Source: Gammaproteobacteria bacterium (GTDB lineage: Bacteria; Pseudomonadota; Gammaproteobacteria; Pseudomonadales; Pseudohongiellaceae). Taken from it: a stretch of DNA of 64,000 nucleotides. Positions within the stretch are counted from its first letter, which is position 1; each line of letters starts with the position of its first letter. The notes under the pieces are model-generated. The model saw nothing but the letters and a program-made list of their open reading frames with translations. It ran no database searches and was not told the origin of the DNA. Shown here piece by piece: positions 25,975-34,521 of the stretch. The position numbers were made by a program, and so were the translations under genes. Where the stretch lies: contig JAQWZF010000014.1 in NCBI GenBank assembly GCA_029253585.1, positions 1-64,000 on the forward strand, given 5' to 3'.

Positions 25975-27651
25975 TTATTCAGAGGGTTTGAAAGCCAATA
26001 ATACGTTACCCGATACTTGACTGAACGAACCGTAACCGGAACCCACAAACACCATGCCCGATCCTGCGGCGATGGAATGACTATCAATCGAACCGCCATA
26101 GCCCTCCACTGCATTCACCGTTTCAAAATCCACTACAGTATCGTATTGAAAAAGCTGCTCGCCTGTATCTGAATTAAATATAAACAAACGCCCGTCCAGC
26201 CCTGCTGTGATGACAGCCCCGTCCACAGACAACGGCGTGGCAGAAAAACCATAGAGTGATTCACAGCGCCGAAGCCTGTCGCTGCGTTCGTCATTGCATT
26301 CCGGCTGCACCTCATAAGACCAGCTTGGCTCGCCGGTACCGACAAAATAAGTATAAAGGCCCGGTTGATTATTCTCGGCCATATTGCCAGGATCATTGAT
26401 GGTCATGAACGCGCGCTCGGAATCGGTAGCGATGCCCCAGTGATTGCCACCCAGCGCTGTACCCTCACCAACACGCTGATTCCAGACCACGGCCCCGGTG
26501 ACCGGATCCAGTGCCCAGAGATCGCCGGATTTCTGGCCAGCGATCAAAAGTTCTCTGTCGTCTGTTTCTACTAGAATAGCCGGGCCACCAAAATCGAAGT
26601 CGACGGAATTAGTATCAGCCAAAATGATGCAATTCGGGCCCGCGGCGCTGCAAGAGAAGTTCCACATGTCATTTGCTAACGCCTGAAAGACCCAGTTTTC
26701 CTCACCCGTCTCCAGGTTTAAAGCGATGACCGAGTCGCTAGTGCCGGTAGTGGGGTGTGATGTGTTTTCGCCAGTGGTGACATAGACCTGACCTCGCTGC
26801 GTATCAATCGTCGGCGTAGTCCAGATCGGTGCGCCTGAGGGGCCACGCTGTTTGACACCGGTGGAGCTAACCATGCCAGTGTAGTCAGCCGCTGGCATGG
26901 TGTGGTATTCCCACAGTTTATCGCCGGTACGTACATTCAAAGCGGTGACGGCGCCATGGTTGTCACAGCATTCAAAGTTCGGATTACCACCGGTTACAAC
27001 ACCGGAACCGGACAGCGGAACGATTATCTTGTCACCAGAAATTACAGGTGTGCCGGTAATCATTGCCAGGTTGTTAGCGGCTTGACCGCTAGCGACCCAG
27101 ACAACCTCGCCAGTCGCTGCGTTGAGGGTATGAATCATGCCCCGTTGGTCACCAAACACCAGCATACCCTCACCATCTATTGCGGCGTAGGCCATTGAAG
27201 AACGCAGGCGAGTGTCGGCAGCATAGACCCACTTTGCGCAACCGCTATTGGCATCCAGCGCAAAAACGCGACCCGAGTCGGTAGCAGAATAGAAAATTGT
27301 CGAGCCAACGATCACCGGCGCGGCACGCATGCTAGATGTATTCGGGAAGGCGATCGCCCAGGCCAGTTCCAGTTTTGACATGTCCGCTGTGGTGAGGCCC
27401 GCCTGTGCAGCATCGAGATGGCGCGGGTTGTTGCCATCAGCTCCCGTAAAAGTAAAGGATGGCGCGTGACTCAGGTCTACCGAACGATTGTCCGCCGCGC
27501 ACATGGACGCCAGGATCCAGTCCTCGATTCCGTCCTCTGCGACCTGTTCTTGAGCCAGGCTTGACTGGGCAGCGGTTAGGCCCAGACTAAGTGAGGCAGC
27601 TAGGGATAGATAGAATCTAAAGCTTGCTTGAAGACGAGAGTAAAAAAACAT
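25975..27651 (-). CDS. PQQ-binding beta-propeller protein, polyvinyl-alcohol-dehydrogenase-like
   Basis: This 558-residue exported protein (signal peptide ending near residue 33) resembles PVA dehydrogenases: NPRHLDAAQAGL, the repeated propeller units ALDANSGCAKWVY, TLNAATGEVVWVA, ALNVRTGDKLWEY and LNLETGEENWVF, and a vicinal Cys pair in FECCDNHGAV. The N-terminal heme c domain of classical PVADH is absent; only SMCAADNRS stands near its place, with no CxxCH. Electrons must therefore go to a separate acceptor. The biological substrate is unknown and need not be a polymer. Confidence 0.8.
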   Translation of the reverse strand: MFFYSRLQASFRFYLSLAASLSLGLTAAQSSLAQEQVAEDGIEDWILASMCAADNRSVDLSHAPSFTFTGADGNNPRHLDAAQAGLTTADMSKLELAWAIAFPNTSSMRAAPVIVGSTIFYSATDSGRVFALDANSGCAKWVYAADTRLRSSMAYAAIDGEGMLVFGDQRGMIHTLNAATGEVVWVASGQAANNLAMITGTPVISGDKIIVPLSGSGVVTGGNPNFECCDNHGAVTALNVRTGDKLWEYHTMPAADYTGMVSSTGVKQRGPSGAPIWTTPTIDTQRGQVYVTTGENTSHPTTGTSDSVIALNLETGEENWVFQALANDMWNFSCSAAGPNCIILADTNSVDFDFGGPAILVETDDRELLIAGQKSGDLWALDPVTGAVVWNQRVGEGTALGGNHWGIATDSERAFMTINDPGNMAENNQPGLYTYFVGTGEPSWSYEVQPECNDERSDRLRRCESLYGFSATPLSVDGAVITAGLDGRLFIFNSDTGEQLFQYDTVVDFETVNAVEGYGGSIDSHSIAAGSGMVFVGSGYGSFSQVSGNVLLAFKPSE

Positions 27652-28081
27652 AAGTAATGCCTGCTCGGTAGATGTTAGTAATTAGTTCCACTCCTACGAA
27701 AACCGTAAGTCTTGATCTGCCGGTCCATTTCAGACTGAAGCCCAGTGCCAAAAATACAATAATTGCCGACATTGTGCGAATACAGATTGAAATAATTGGA
27801 GGCAGTGACAAATAAACCGCTGATGCATGCCTGAGCCCGAAGCAACAGACTATGATTGTTTGCCGTCCACTGGCTCCACTGACCAGCTGAAAGTTCTCTA
27901 CCTTTTTCCCGGCCTCCCGGAAAGAGCAAAACTGCCTAATGAATTATGCCAGGTGAGCATCTGTGGTACTGAAGCCCAAAAGCGGCTCGATCGACTATAT
28001 GATCTATGCAGTCGAATACTGCTATTGACGTTTCCTTTTGCAGCTCCCCATCTTCCCAAGCACTTAGATCTCATCAAAAGC
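27652..28081. other. Intergenic region without recognised gene
   Basis: About 430 bases upstream of the PVADH-like gene. A 94-codon plus-strand frame (27827-28111) overlaps the end of the CinA gene and has no recognisable motif, so I do not call it. No RNA gene or clear hairpin is seen. Confidence 0.45.
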
Positions 28082-28567
28082 TCAAATGGAAGCAAGAGTC
28101 TGCACGAGTAATTGCAATGCCCTATCAGTAAAGACCTGCATGTTCTCTTCACGATCGTTAGATTGTGTCTTAATGATCACGGAACCATCGACCGGGCCCG
28201 ATATGGCTATCACGCTAATTCCTATGGCATCGCTATAGGGTGTGCCTCCAGGCCCAGCTACCCCAAGCTCAGCGATACCCCAGGTAGTATCCAGTTTAGC
28301 TCGGGCAGCTCTCGCGAACTCAAGGGCCATTTCTTCTGTTAGGGGTTTCAGCGTTTTAATATGCTCACTATCAAGGTCCAGGAACGCCCGCCGCGACTTG
28401 ATGGTATAGATAACAGTGCCACCCATGAAATAGCGCGAGGCACCGGGAACAGACAGCAAGCTTGCCGCGATCAAACCACCTGTAGAAGATTCCGCTACCG
28501 AAATCGAATGACTGTGATCGATTAACAAATTAGCTGCAACGCTTGCTTGGAGAGAGAAACGCGACAT
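28082..28567 (-). CDS. CinA family protein (nicotinamide-nucleotide amidase, PncC-type)
   Basis: This 161-residue protein is the stand-alone C-terminal CinA domain. Conserved blocks are SVAESSTGGLIAASLLSVPGASRYFMGG with the nucleophile Ser in the AESSTGG turn, VIYTIKSRRAFL, ARAKLDTTWGIAELGVAGPGG and the following short strand. PncC deamidates nicotinamide mononucleotide to nicotinate mononucleotide in NAD recycling. Length and motifs are complete, so it is probably functional. It is transcribed alone. Confidence 0.88.
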   Translation of the reverse strand: MSRFSLQASVAANLLIDHSHSISVAESSTGGLIAASLLSVPGASRYFMGGTVIYTIKSRRAFLDLDSEHIKTLKPLTEEMALEFARAARAKLDTTWGIAELGVAGPGGTPYSDAIGISVIAISGPVDGSVIIKTQSNDREENMQVFTDRALQLLVQTLASI

Positions 28568-28631
28568 AGCTATTAGCCTGTAATCAGAAGGATTTTGAGT
28601 ATAAGCAATAGTCAGTATTAGGCAATGCTCT

Positions 28632-29140
28632 TTAGACCAGGCTAAGCTTGGTGCCGCTGGAAAAGCTTCTCGATTGCTGTGTCACAGTACCAAAAAATTG
28701 CAGCTGTTGTGCTAATAGTTGCAGAGGTTCGCTGAAATCACCTGGCTGTTTCGACGCTTGTAACTGAGGGTACTCAGAATCGTGCAGTATTGGCCAGCCA
28801 AGGCTTTGCATATGCAGGCGCAGTTGATGGGTCTTGCCTGTTATTGGCTTTAGTTCAAACAAGGCCTTGTCGGCAGAACACTGCAGACAACGAATAAGGG
28901 AATGACTGTTGGCCGGCCTTACGGCAATATGCATCAAGAATCTAGTATCGGTTCTCTCCAAACGATTGCTAACCTTCCATTTTTGGCTCTTCATAGGAGG
29001 AATGCCCTTCGTGATGGCGATGGCCTGATAGGCCTTGTTGACCTGATGAGCTTCAAACAGACTGTGGTGATTCTGGATCAACTGAAAACAGTACCAAGCC
29101 TGCAGTAGTTCTATCAATACGATGTGAATCGCTATCATTT
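28632..29140 (-). pseudogene. RluA-family pseudouridine synthase, frameshifted and N-terminally truncated
   Basis: Two minus-strand frames together give the family core. The first, starting near 29130, reads HRIDRTTAGLVLFSVDPES, the catalytic-Asp motif of RluA-type synthases; it then runs into a stop. One frame over, LFEAHQVNKAYQAIA, GKTHQLRLHMQSLGWPILHD and the C-terminal end follow in order. The switch falls at about 29055-29065 and looks like the loss of one base. Upstream of the catalytic motif a TAA closes the frame, so the N-terminal half is missing. I conclude the gene is dead. Confidence 0.85.
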
Positions 29141-29197
29141 CTTTAGACAATCAACAGCCCCTGTTGATAGTCTAGATCAAAGATCAAGGAGACCTCC

Positions 29198-30031
29198 ATG
29201 GGTAAGATAGTCACCTTCATTACACTGTGCTGCTTACTGCTCACAGCACCTACAGCCCTCTCCCAGAGCCTGCCCGCTGTAGCATTCGCGCCGGGCGCCA
29301 ACTATGTCGCGCTAGGCAGCTCATTCGCTGCCGGTCCCGGCGTTCCCGCTCAGCTGGGGGTCTGCGGGAGATCGGATCACAACTACTCGAATCTTATAGC
29401 CACCGCCTTGGATCTCAATATTATTGATGTGAGCTGCAACGGCGCGACCACTGACAATATTCTCGACACTCCGCAAAATGGAGCCGCCCCTCAGATTGAC
29501 GCCATAAGCCATGACACGGCGCTAGTGACGGTCACTATCGGTGGCAATTCTATTAACTACACAGCATCGACTTTCGCCTGCGCAGGAACGGCTCCCGGCG
29601 AGCGCTGCACTGCCAACCTCGACCAGGCATTGATCAGCGCTGCTGTTGATCAGCTACCCGCCAAACTTGGCGCGACCTTCGATGCGATAAAAGCCAAAGC
29701 GCCGCAAGCCATCATCGTGCTCGTCACCTATCCCCGCGTCTTTCCCGAAGATGCAGTAAACTGCAGCGAGCTTGAACTGAGCTCCGAGGACACCCTCTAT
29801 CTGGCCACACTGGGACAGCAACTCGAAGACATTTTCGTGAGCACCGCATCAAATCATCAGATCCTCATCGCCGATGCCTATGCGCGCGCAGCGGGTCATG
29901 GGCCCTGTGCTGCGGCTGAGCGCTGGGTTAACGGTGCCACTGCAGCCGACACCGGCATTCGCTTTCACCCTACAGCCGAGGGGCATATTGAGATGGCGCG
30001 ACTTGTACTAACCGCTTTGGGAAATAACTAG
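29198..30031 (+). CDS. Secreted SGNH/GDSL-family hydrolase
   Basis: This 277-residue protein has a signal peptide (cleavage near Ser22-Gln23). SGNH blocks are visible: VALGSSFAAGPG with nucleophile Ser42 (the usual Asp before it is Ser), DVSCNGATTDN for the Gly, VTIGGNSINY for the Asn and HPTAEGH with catalytic His257. Several Cys pairs in the mature part suggest disulfides, as in actinobacterial esterases of this type. Such enzymes hydrolyse esters outside the cytoplasm. An AAGGAG ribosome site precedes the ATG. The next gene, a polyester-hydrolase-like esterase, starts 2 nt after the stop, so the two are co-transcribed. Confidence 0.9.
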   Translation: MGKIVTFITLCCLLLTAPTALSQSLPAVAFAPGANYVALGSSFAAGPGVPAQLGVCGRSDHNYSNLIATALDLNIIDVSCNGATTDNILDTPQNGAAPQIDAISHDTALVTVTIGGNSINYTASTFACAGTAPGERCTANLDQALISAAVDQLPAKLGATFDAIKAKAPQAIIVLVTYPRVFPEDAVNCSELELSSEDTLYLATLGQQLEDIFVSTASNHQILIADAYARAAGHGPCAAAERWVNGATAADTGIRFHPTAEGHIEMARLVLTALGNN

Positions 30032-30033
30032 GA

Positions 30034-30921
30034 ATGAAAAAAATGACGAATAGAACCCAATACCTGCTATGCATTGCCCTGACTTTCTCATTCTGGCTTA
30101 ACGTCTCGGCGCAAGAGATCTCCAGAGAATCTCTAGGCAGACCTGGGCCTTATCAGGTTGCCTACTATTCAAGCTACCCTCCGGTACCCGAATTTAGTGC
30201 AGCAACTATTTATTTTCCCGCCAATAAGGGAGAAGACTTCGCAGGCGTAGCTATATCTCCCGGTTTCGTCGAATCACAGGAAAATATGAGCTGGTGGGGG
30301 CGGCATCTTGCCTCTCACGGCTTCGCCGTGTTGACTCTCGATACCAATGAGTTACGCGACAATCCGTCTCTGCGCGCGGATGCCTTGATGGCGGCAATAG
30401 AAGTGCTCCGTAATGAAGGAGATCGCATGGACAGTACGTTGCGAGGAAAGATTCTCAAGGACCGTATGGCAATCATGGGGCACTCCATGGGAGGTGGCGG
30501 CACCCTGCTTGCGGCAAACGCACATAGCGCCGAATTGAAAGCTGCAATACCTTTCACTCCATGGCAACCAGACGGCGTGTTTGCTGAAATTTCAGTTCCC
30601 ACATTGGTCATTGCCGGCGAGATCGATCGCATCGCGCCCGTGGCCGAGCATGCTTCGCCTCATTTCGCGAGCCTCTCCGACGGCATCCCGAAAATGTATC
30701 TCGAGATAAAGGGGGGCAATCACTTCATTGCCAATACAGATACCGGCGGCGAAAGGCTAACACCCAACATAGATGTGCACGACCTGGTGGGCGGCATGGG
30801 CGTGGCCTGGTTAAAGTTGTTTGTCGATGGCGATGAAAATTATCGAGAACTCGTGTTTGGAGATTTGCCAGCGAGCGACCGAGAGAGACTATCGAGATGG
30901 AAATTTTCCGAGCAAGAGTAA
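30034..30921 (+). CDS. Secreted polyester hydrolase of the PETase/cutinase-like family (dienelactone-hydrolase superfamily)
   Basis: This 295-residue exported alpha/beta hydrolase (signal peptide ending at Ala26) aligns along its length with bacterial cutinases and PET hydrolases: GPYQVAYYSS, SAATIYFPANKGE, AISPGFVESQENMSWWG, RLASHGF-like HLASHGFAVLTLDTN and MAIMGHSMGGGGTLLAA. The triad is Ser151, Asp198 (AGEIDRIAPV) and His230 (KGGNHF). The substrate-cleft Trp is Trp177, and Phe78 occupies the place of the PETase Tyr in the oxyanion loop. No Cys is found in the mature protein, so the PETase disulfides are absent. GHSMG, with His before Ser, is the cutinase form. Natural substrate presumably cutin-like or other polyesters. 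Confidence 0.85.
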   Translation: MKKMTNRTQYLLCIALTFSFWLNVSAQEISRESLGRPGPYQVAYYSSYPPVPEFSAATIYFPANKGEDFAGVAISPGFVESQENMSWWGRHLASHGFAVLTLDTNELRDNPSLRADALMAAIEVLRNEGDRMDSTLRGKILKDRMAIMGHSMGGGGTLLAANAHSAELKAAIPFTPWQPDGVFAEISVPTLVIAGEIDRIAPVAEHASPHFASLSDGIPKMYLEIKGGNHFIANTDTGGERLTPNIDVHDLVGGMGVAWLKLFVDGDENYRELVFGDLPASDRERLSRWKFSEQE

Positions 30922-30937
30922 TAAGTAAAAATAGTGT

Positions 30938-31192
30938 CTAGGAATAGACATCCTCGAGCATGGCCTTGGCCATAGCTCGGTAACTATTGATCATGGCTTC
31001 GCTTGAGCGCCAGCAGCCAGCATGTAGGAAAGTAACAACCGGGAACGGCCCATCACCTTCAGGGAGTGATAGCTCTCCATACTGCATAGGATCCTGCCCG
31101 TAGGAGATCTTAGTCTGCGCTGAGGTTAACCTAGGCAAACATAGAGTAAAGAGTGTGAGCGTCAGGGCAAACAGAGTTCTTCCGGTTTTCAT
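30938..31192 (-). pseudogene. N-terminal fragment of a secreted alpha/beta hydrolase
   Basis: The 84 codons encode a signal peptide (to about Ala25) and the first strand and oxyanion region of an esterase: YGELSLPEGDGPFPVVTFLHAGCWRS. The protein stops at LEDVYS, before the nucleophile elbow, so a catalytic enzyme of about 280 residues is lost. The bases downstream belong to the convergent esterase gene, which suggests a deletion joined the two. It is convergent with the PETase-like gene with only 16 nt between them. Confidence 0.75.
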
Positions 31193-31372
31193 GCGGTCTA
31201 CCTGCTTTTTATTATGGGTGGTAACGAGGCTGCTATTTCAATGGCAGCGAAAATTTTTAGGGTAATAGATACCTGAGCGCAGCTGAAAGCTTCGCTTTCG
31301 GTATGGATAAGTTAACGCCTAAATCCAGCAAAAAACAGCATAAAATTGCTTCTTTGCAACCGCCGACCTGTT

Positions 31373-32133
31373 CTAGCCAAATACCGCTGAGGCAAGATCA
31401 CGTTTCGAATCACGGTAATTCAGGTAGAGGAATGTGGTCATGATGATTGTCGCCAAGATGGAGGTCACAATTAATATAAGAATAAAATCCTGCCAGCCAC
31501 CTTCTTTGTTTACCACTACACCACCAATGAAGTTGAACATCATTGCGCCAAAATAAGCGAAGGCATCGATTAGCCCCACCAGCAAGCCACAGTGCCTACC
31601 ACCAAAGCCATATAAAACAGGCCTCTCCATGACATTATGAGAAGCAGACTGCTCACCAGTAGAGTAGTCGCAACCGAACTTACTCTAGAGCTTGTGGCGA
31701 TAAAGCCCCAAACACGACCATGCTTGGCCTGGTCAAAACAGACCCGAATGATGTTCGCCATCGCTGGCCAACCGGCAGACTTGGCAAACACCGTGAGAAA
31801 ATAGAGTGCAAAGAAAGCGATATTGCTCGATAGGCTGCCAAATACAATTGTCGCAGCCGCTTGCAGACCGACAGCCCAGACAAATACCTTAATACCACCA
31901 AGCCTGTCGGCGAGAACACCTGTTGTGAGCTTTCCGGTTAAGTTACCAGCCGTACTCCAACCAAGAATGGCTCCAAATGTCGAGGTGTCGAGCGTGAGTG
32001 TGGGGTCAGCCAACATCGCAGGACCGGCGAGACCTACCACCGTTCTAAAAAGCATTAACATCCCGTAGCCCAAGCACATACTAACGACGATGCGCATTTC
32101 CCAGGCTAAGTTCGGCGCGCCCAGGCTGCTCAT
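31373..32133 (-). pseudogene. MFS transporter pseudogene with internal deletion and frameshift
   Basis: Two overlapping minus-strand frames (32133-31570 and 31630-31373) hold the two ends of one MFS transporter. The first has the N-terminal half: GYGMLMLFRTVVGLAGPA, the loop-2 motif GVLADRLGGIKVF, and the helix-6 segment SWRGLFYMALVV. The second resumes at GLLVGLIDAFAYFGAMMFNFIGG, which belongs near helices 10 to 11, and ends in a normal basic tail. Roughly 130 residues covering helices 7 to 9 are missing and the frames are shifted relative to each other. Resembles the organophosphate:phosphate antiporter branch. Confidence 0.8.
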
Positions 32134-32252
32134 GATTGTATTGTTGCTCTAGTTATTACGGCAATTACTTCTTCTTTGAAATTCAGGGAGTCACCATCAA
32201 CAATCGCCCGAACGACATGAATGTTCATTTCTTCTGATCCAAAATTTTTATA

Positions 32253-33002
32253 CTACATAAACATATTGGAATCGCTTGGAGTATTGGCGCTCGATAGCGA
32301 ACTATTCTTGTATTGAGCAAAGGAATGATTGTGATACAAGTCAGTAGATCTCATCATCGAAAGCTGATGGGAATGCCCACAGAAGAAGTGTTCTATATTG
32401 TGCTTTATTACGAATGCTATAACGGTTCTGGAATTGAAGAGTGGGTCTGAATCCGTATCGAGGATAGGGTGGTGGTTAAGACGTATTATTCGATCGTAAG
32501 TCGCTTTACTACTTGCATCAGATACTGTTCTTAGCATTTCCGGATCTATGAAACCGTTGTCCTCATAGAGCTCGCTGGAGTCTAGGCAGACTACCGGCGC
32601 AGACTCTCCGTCGATTGTGATATTTTTAAGAAAGTTGATATCGGTGAAATGATCTTTTACGCCATTGACATTCGCGTCAAGGAAAATGCCTTTGTTTCTA
32701 TAATTGTCGCGATCTAGTGGCAGCAGGACGTCTATGTCCTCGATATATTGACGGAAATAATCGGCACTGCGCATATTGCGTTTATCGTGATTTCCCGGGA
32801 TCGAAATGATGTGCTTGCAATCAACCGACTCCAGAAAGCTGCCTACGGCTTCGAACTCGTTCTCGAGGGCATCTGTCGTGTTATCGCCAGTATTTATCAG
32901 AAGATCCGCCGAATAGCTGTTTAGCTTTTGCAGTAATTATTCATTATTACCTTGCCAGTGACGGGGACCAAAATGCATGTCCAAAATGTGTAGTATATTC
33001 AT
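32253..33002 (-). pseudogene. Metallophosphoesterase pseudogene with an in-frame stop near the N-terminus
   Basis: From the ATG at 33002 the frame reads NILHILDMHFGPRHWQGNNE, then TAA (32939-32937), and continues unchanged with LLQKLNSYSADLLINTGDNTTDALE, IISIPGNHDKRN and finally FFCGHSHQLSM. These are the metal-binding blocks of calcineurin-like phosphoesterases (D-x-H, GDN, GNHD, GHSH) in the right order. Only the single stop separates the first block from the rest. Total length about 249 codons, normal for the family. An internal start at 32774 would lose the first three metal sites. Confidence 0.85.
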
Positions 33003-33334
33003 TTCCGCTGCTAGCCTCTTCCAATTCTTTTGCTAGTGAAGCGTGCCCGATAAGCAACCGATAGGCTAATGTTCATTTGACCTAAAACCAAGCGAATGAC
33101 CAGATTTAAAGAGGCCACGTTCTCGGCAAAATTTTTCGCTCAAGCTAAAGAACTCCCTAGCTCAGATACAGCCTGCCTCCCCGCGAGGCGATGAAAGCTG
33201 ACTGTATTGTAGTTATTAGGAGAAAACTTGATCTTGATCAAGAAGGAAGTCCCGTCAAAAAAAAGGGCTAAAGGCAGAGGGGGGGCAAGGAGCTAATTTA
33301 CTGGGGTGAAGTACCTCGATTGCGCTTGTCTGAA
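33003..33334. other. Intergenic region without recognised gene
   Basis: About 330 bases between the metallophosphoesterase remnant and the small lipoprotein gene. It contains a purine-rich run (about 33255-33290). No gene-like frame or RNA gene was seen. Confidence 0.45.
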
Positions 33335-33643
33335 TTAACGCTGCGGGGTATCACCGATGGTGCTAGGCAGGCCGAAACCGGGACTCGAATTCAACACGTC
33401 CAGCCTCATCGCATCCCTCTCATTCTGGGACAGCCATTGCGCATAGGTTTGACAGATGCGCCGTCGAATATAGGTGGAGGTTCCAGCCTGTTCCACGCAA
33501 TAGACCTGTTCGGCCAAGGGCACTGTACGATTGAATGCAGCCAGCTCTACTTCGCTCATAGCTGCGAAGGAAGGACGATTGCTATTGCAGGCAGAAACAA
33601 GGGCAACCAGGCCCACTAGGAGTAGAGATCTCATGGCGCTCAT
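33335..33643 (-). CDS. Small hypothetical lipoprotein
   Basis: This 102-residue protein starts with a lipoprotein signal ending in LVALVSAC (Cys19), so it should be anchored to a membrane by its lipid. The mature part has two Cys (VYCVEQAG and RRICQTYAQW) that could form a disulfide. I do not recognise the family. The ATG at 33643 or the Met three codons later may be used. Possibly real because the lipobox is good and the coding statistics look normal, but no neighbour points to a function. Confidence 0.55.
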   Translation of the reverse strand: MSAMRSLLLVGLVALVSACNSNRPSFAAMSEVELAAFNRTVPLAEQVYCVEQAGTSTYIRRRICQTYAQWLSQNERDAMRLDVLNSSPGFGLPSTIGDTPQR

Positions 33644-33716
33644 TCTAACCTTGAAGAACGAAGAGGAACAATGCTACTAATCTGGTAAGCCGATCAAACG
33701 AGTCAGCCCATCGCAT

Positions 33717-34466
33717 TCATTGCTTAATCCCTGACACCCATAGCCAACTGATAGCCGTCTCTGGTCGGCTCCAATACACCAGCCTTTCCTCTCTAAGACC
33801 AGAGTCCCTGAGCAAATTTCTAGCCTGGTCGTCACTATAACCGATGGCCCATTCCGTGTGCTGCTCTCCCTCATTGAGCTCTTCGTTTATATTAGAGAGG
33901 AGATTGAAGACGACCCTGCCACCAGGCTTTAGCACCCGCTCCACGCTGCGGAGGATGTTTTGTGTATATTCGCGAGGGATATGCTGCAAAACGGTAAAAA
34001 TATAAGCAACATCAACACTGGCGGGAAGAATATCGGCAGGAAGCGAGTCGGGCCCGTTTACATAGAAAGCTATATTATCCAGATGCTCACAGTTTTTTGT
34101 TGCCGCAGCAATTACATGCACCGAAATATCAGTACCAATTACTTTGTCGTAATTGTTAGCCATCCAGCTAACAGACCTTCCAAAACCACAGCCTATATCC
34201 AGTGCGGTGCCAGTTCTGGGCAGGTCGAACATCTTATACAACCACAGCGATTCAGTTCTTTTTATACTTCTCTCTAGACTGTCCGAATAAGGCACAGGCA
34301 TCGACACATTCTGAGTCTCAAAATTTAGGGCGATTACCGCATTGTCGAGCTCGAGATCCTCCTTTGAAGGGCTGTGGCCGAGGAAGTCGGTATAGTGAGG
34401 ATGGTTGGTAAAGTAGCCATCTCGCTGCATTTCATCCCACATGCGCCTAAATTCATCACTTTTCAT
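33717..34466 (-). CDS. Class I SAM-dependent methyltransferase
   Basis: This 249-residue protein has SAM motif I (TALDIGCGFGRSVSWMA, about residues 87-103), the acidic end of strand 2 in VIGTDISVHV, and motif IV in VDVAYIFTVLQHIPREY, followed by VLKPGGRVVFNLL. This is the generic methyltransferase-11/25 pattern; the acceptor cannot be predicted. It appears to be a single-gene unit between a lipoprotein gene and an amidohydrolase gene, all on the minus strand. Confidence 0.85.
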   Translation of the reverse strand: MKSDEFRRMWDEMQRDGYFTNHPHYTDFLGHSPSKEDLELDNAVIALNFETQNVSMPVPYSDSLERSIKRTESLWLYKMFDLPRTGTALDIGCGFGRSVSWMANNYDKVIGTDISVHVIAAATKNCEHLDNIAFYVNGPDSLPADILPASVDVAYIFTVLQHIPREYTQNILRSVERVLKPGGRVVFNLLSNINEELNEGEQHTEWAIGYSDDQARNLLRDSGLREERLVYWSRPETAISWLWVSGIKQ

Positions 34467-34521
34467 AGCTACTAATTAACTCCTACTCTGTGCGCCACTA
34501 TTTCTTTTCAGTACTAATTTT

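Noticed and set aside
27827..28111. 94-codon plus-strand reading frame
   Set aside because: It overlaps the CinA gene end antisense and has no recognisable motif.
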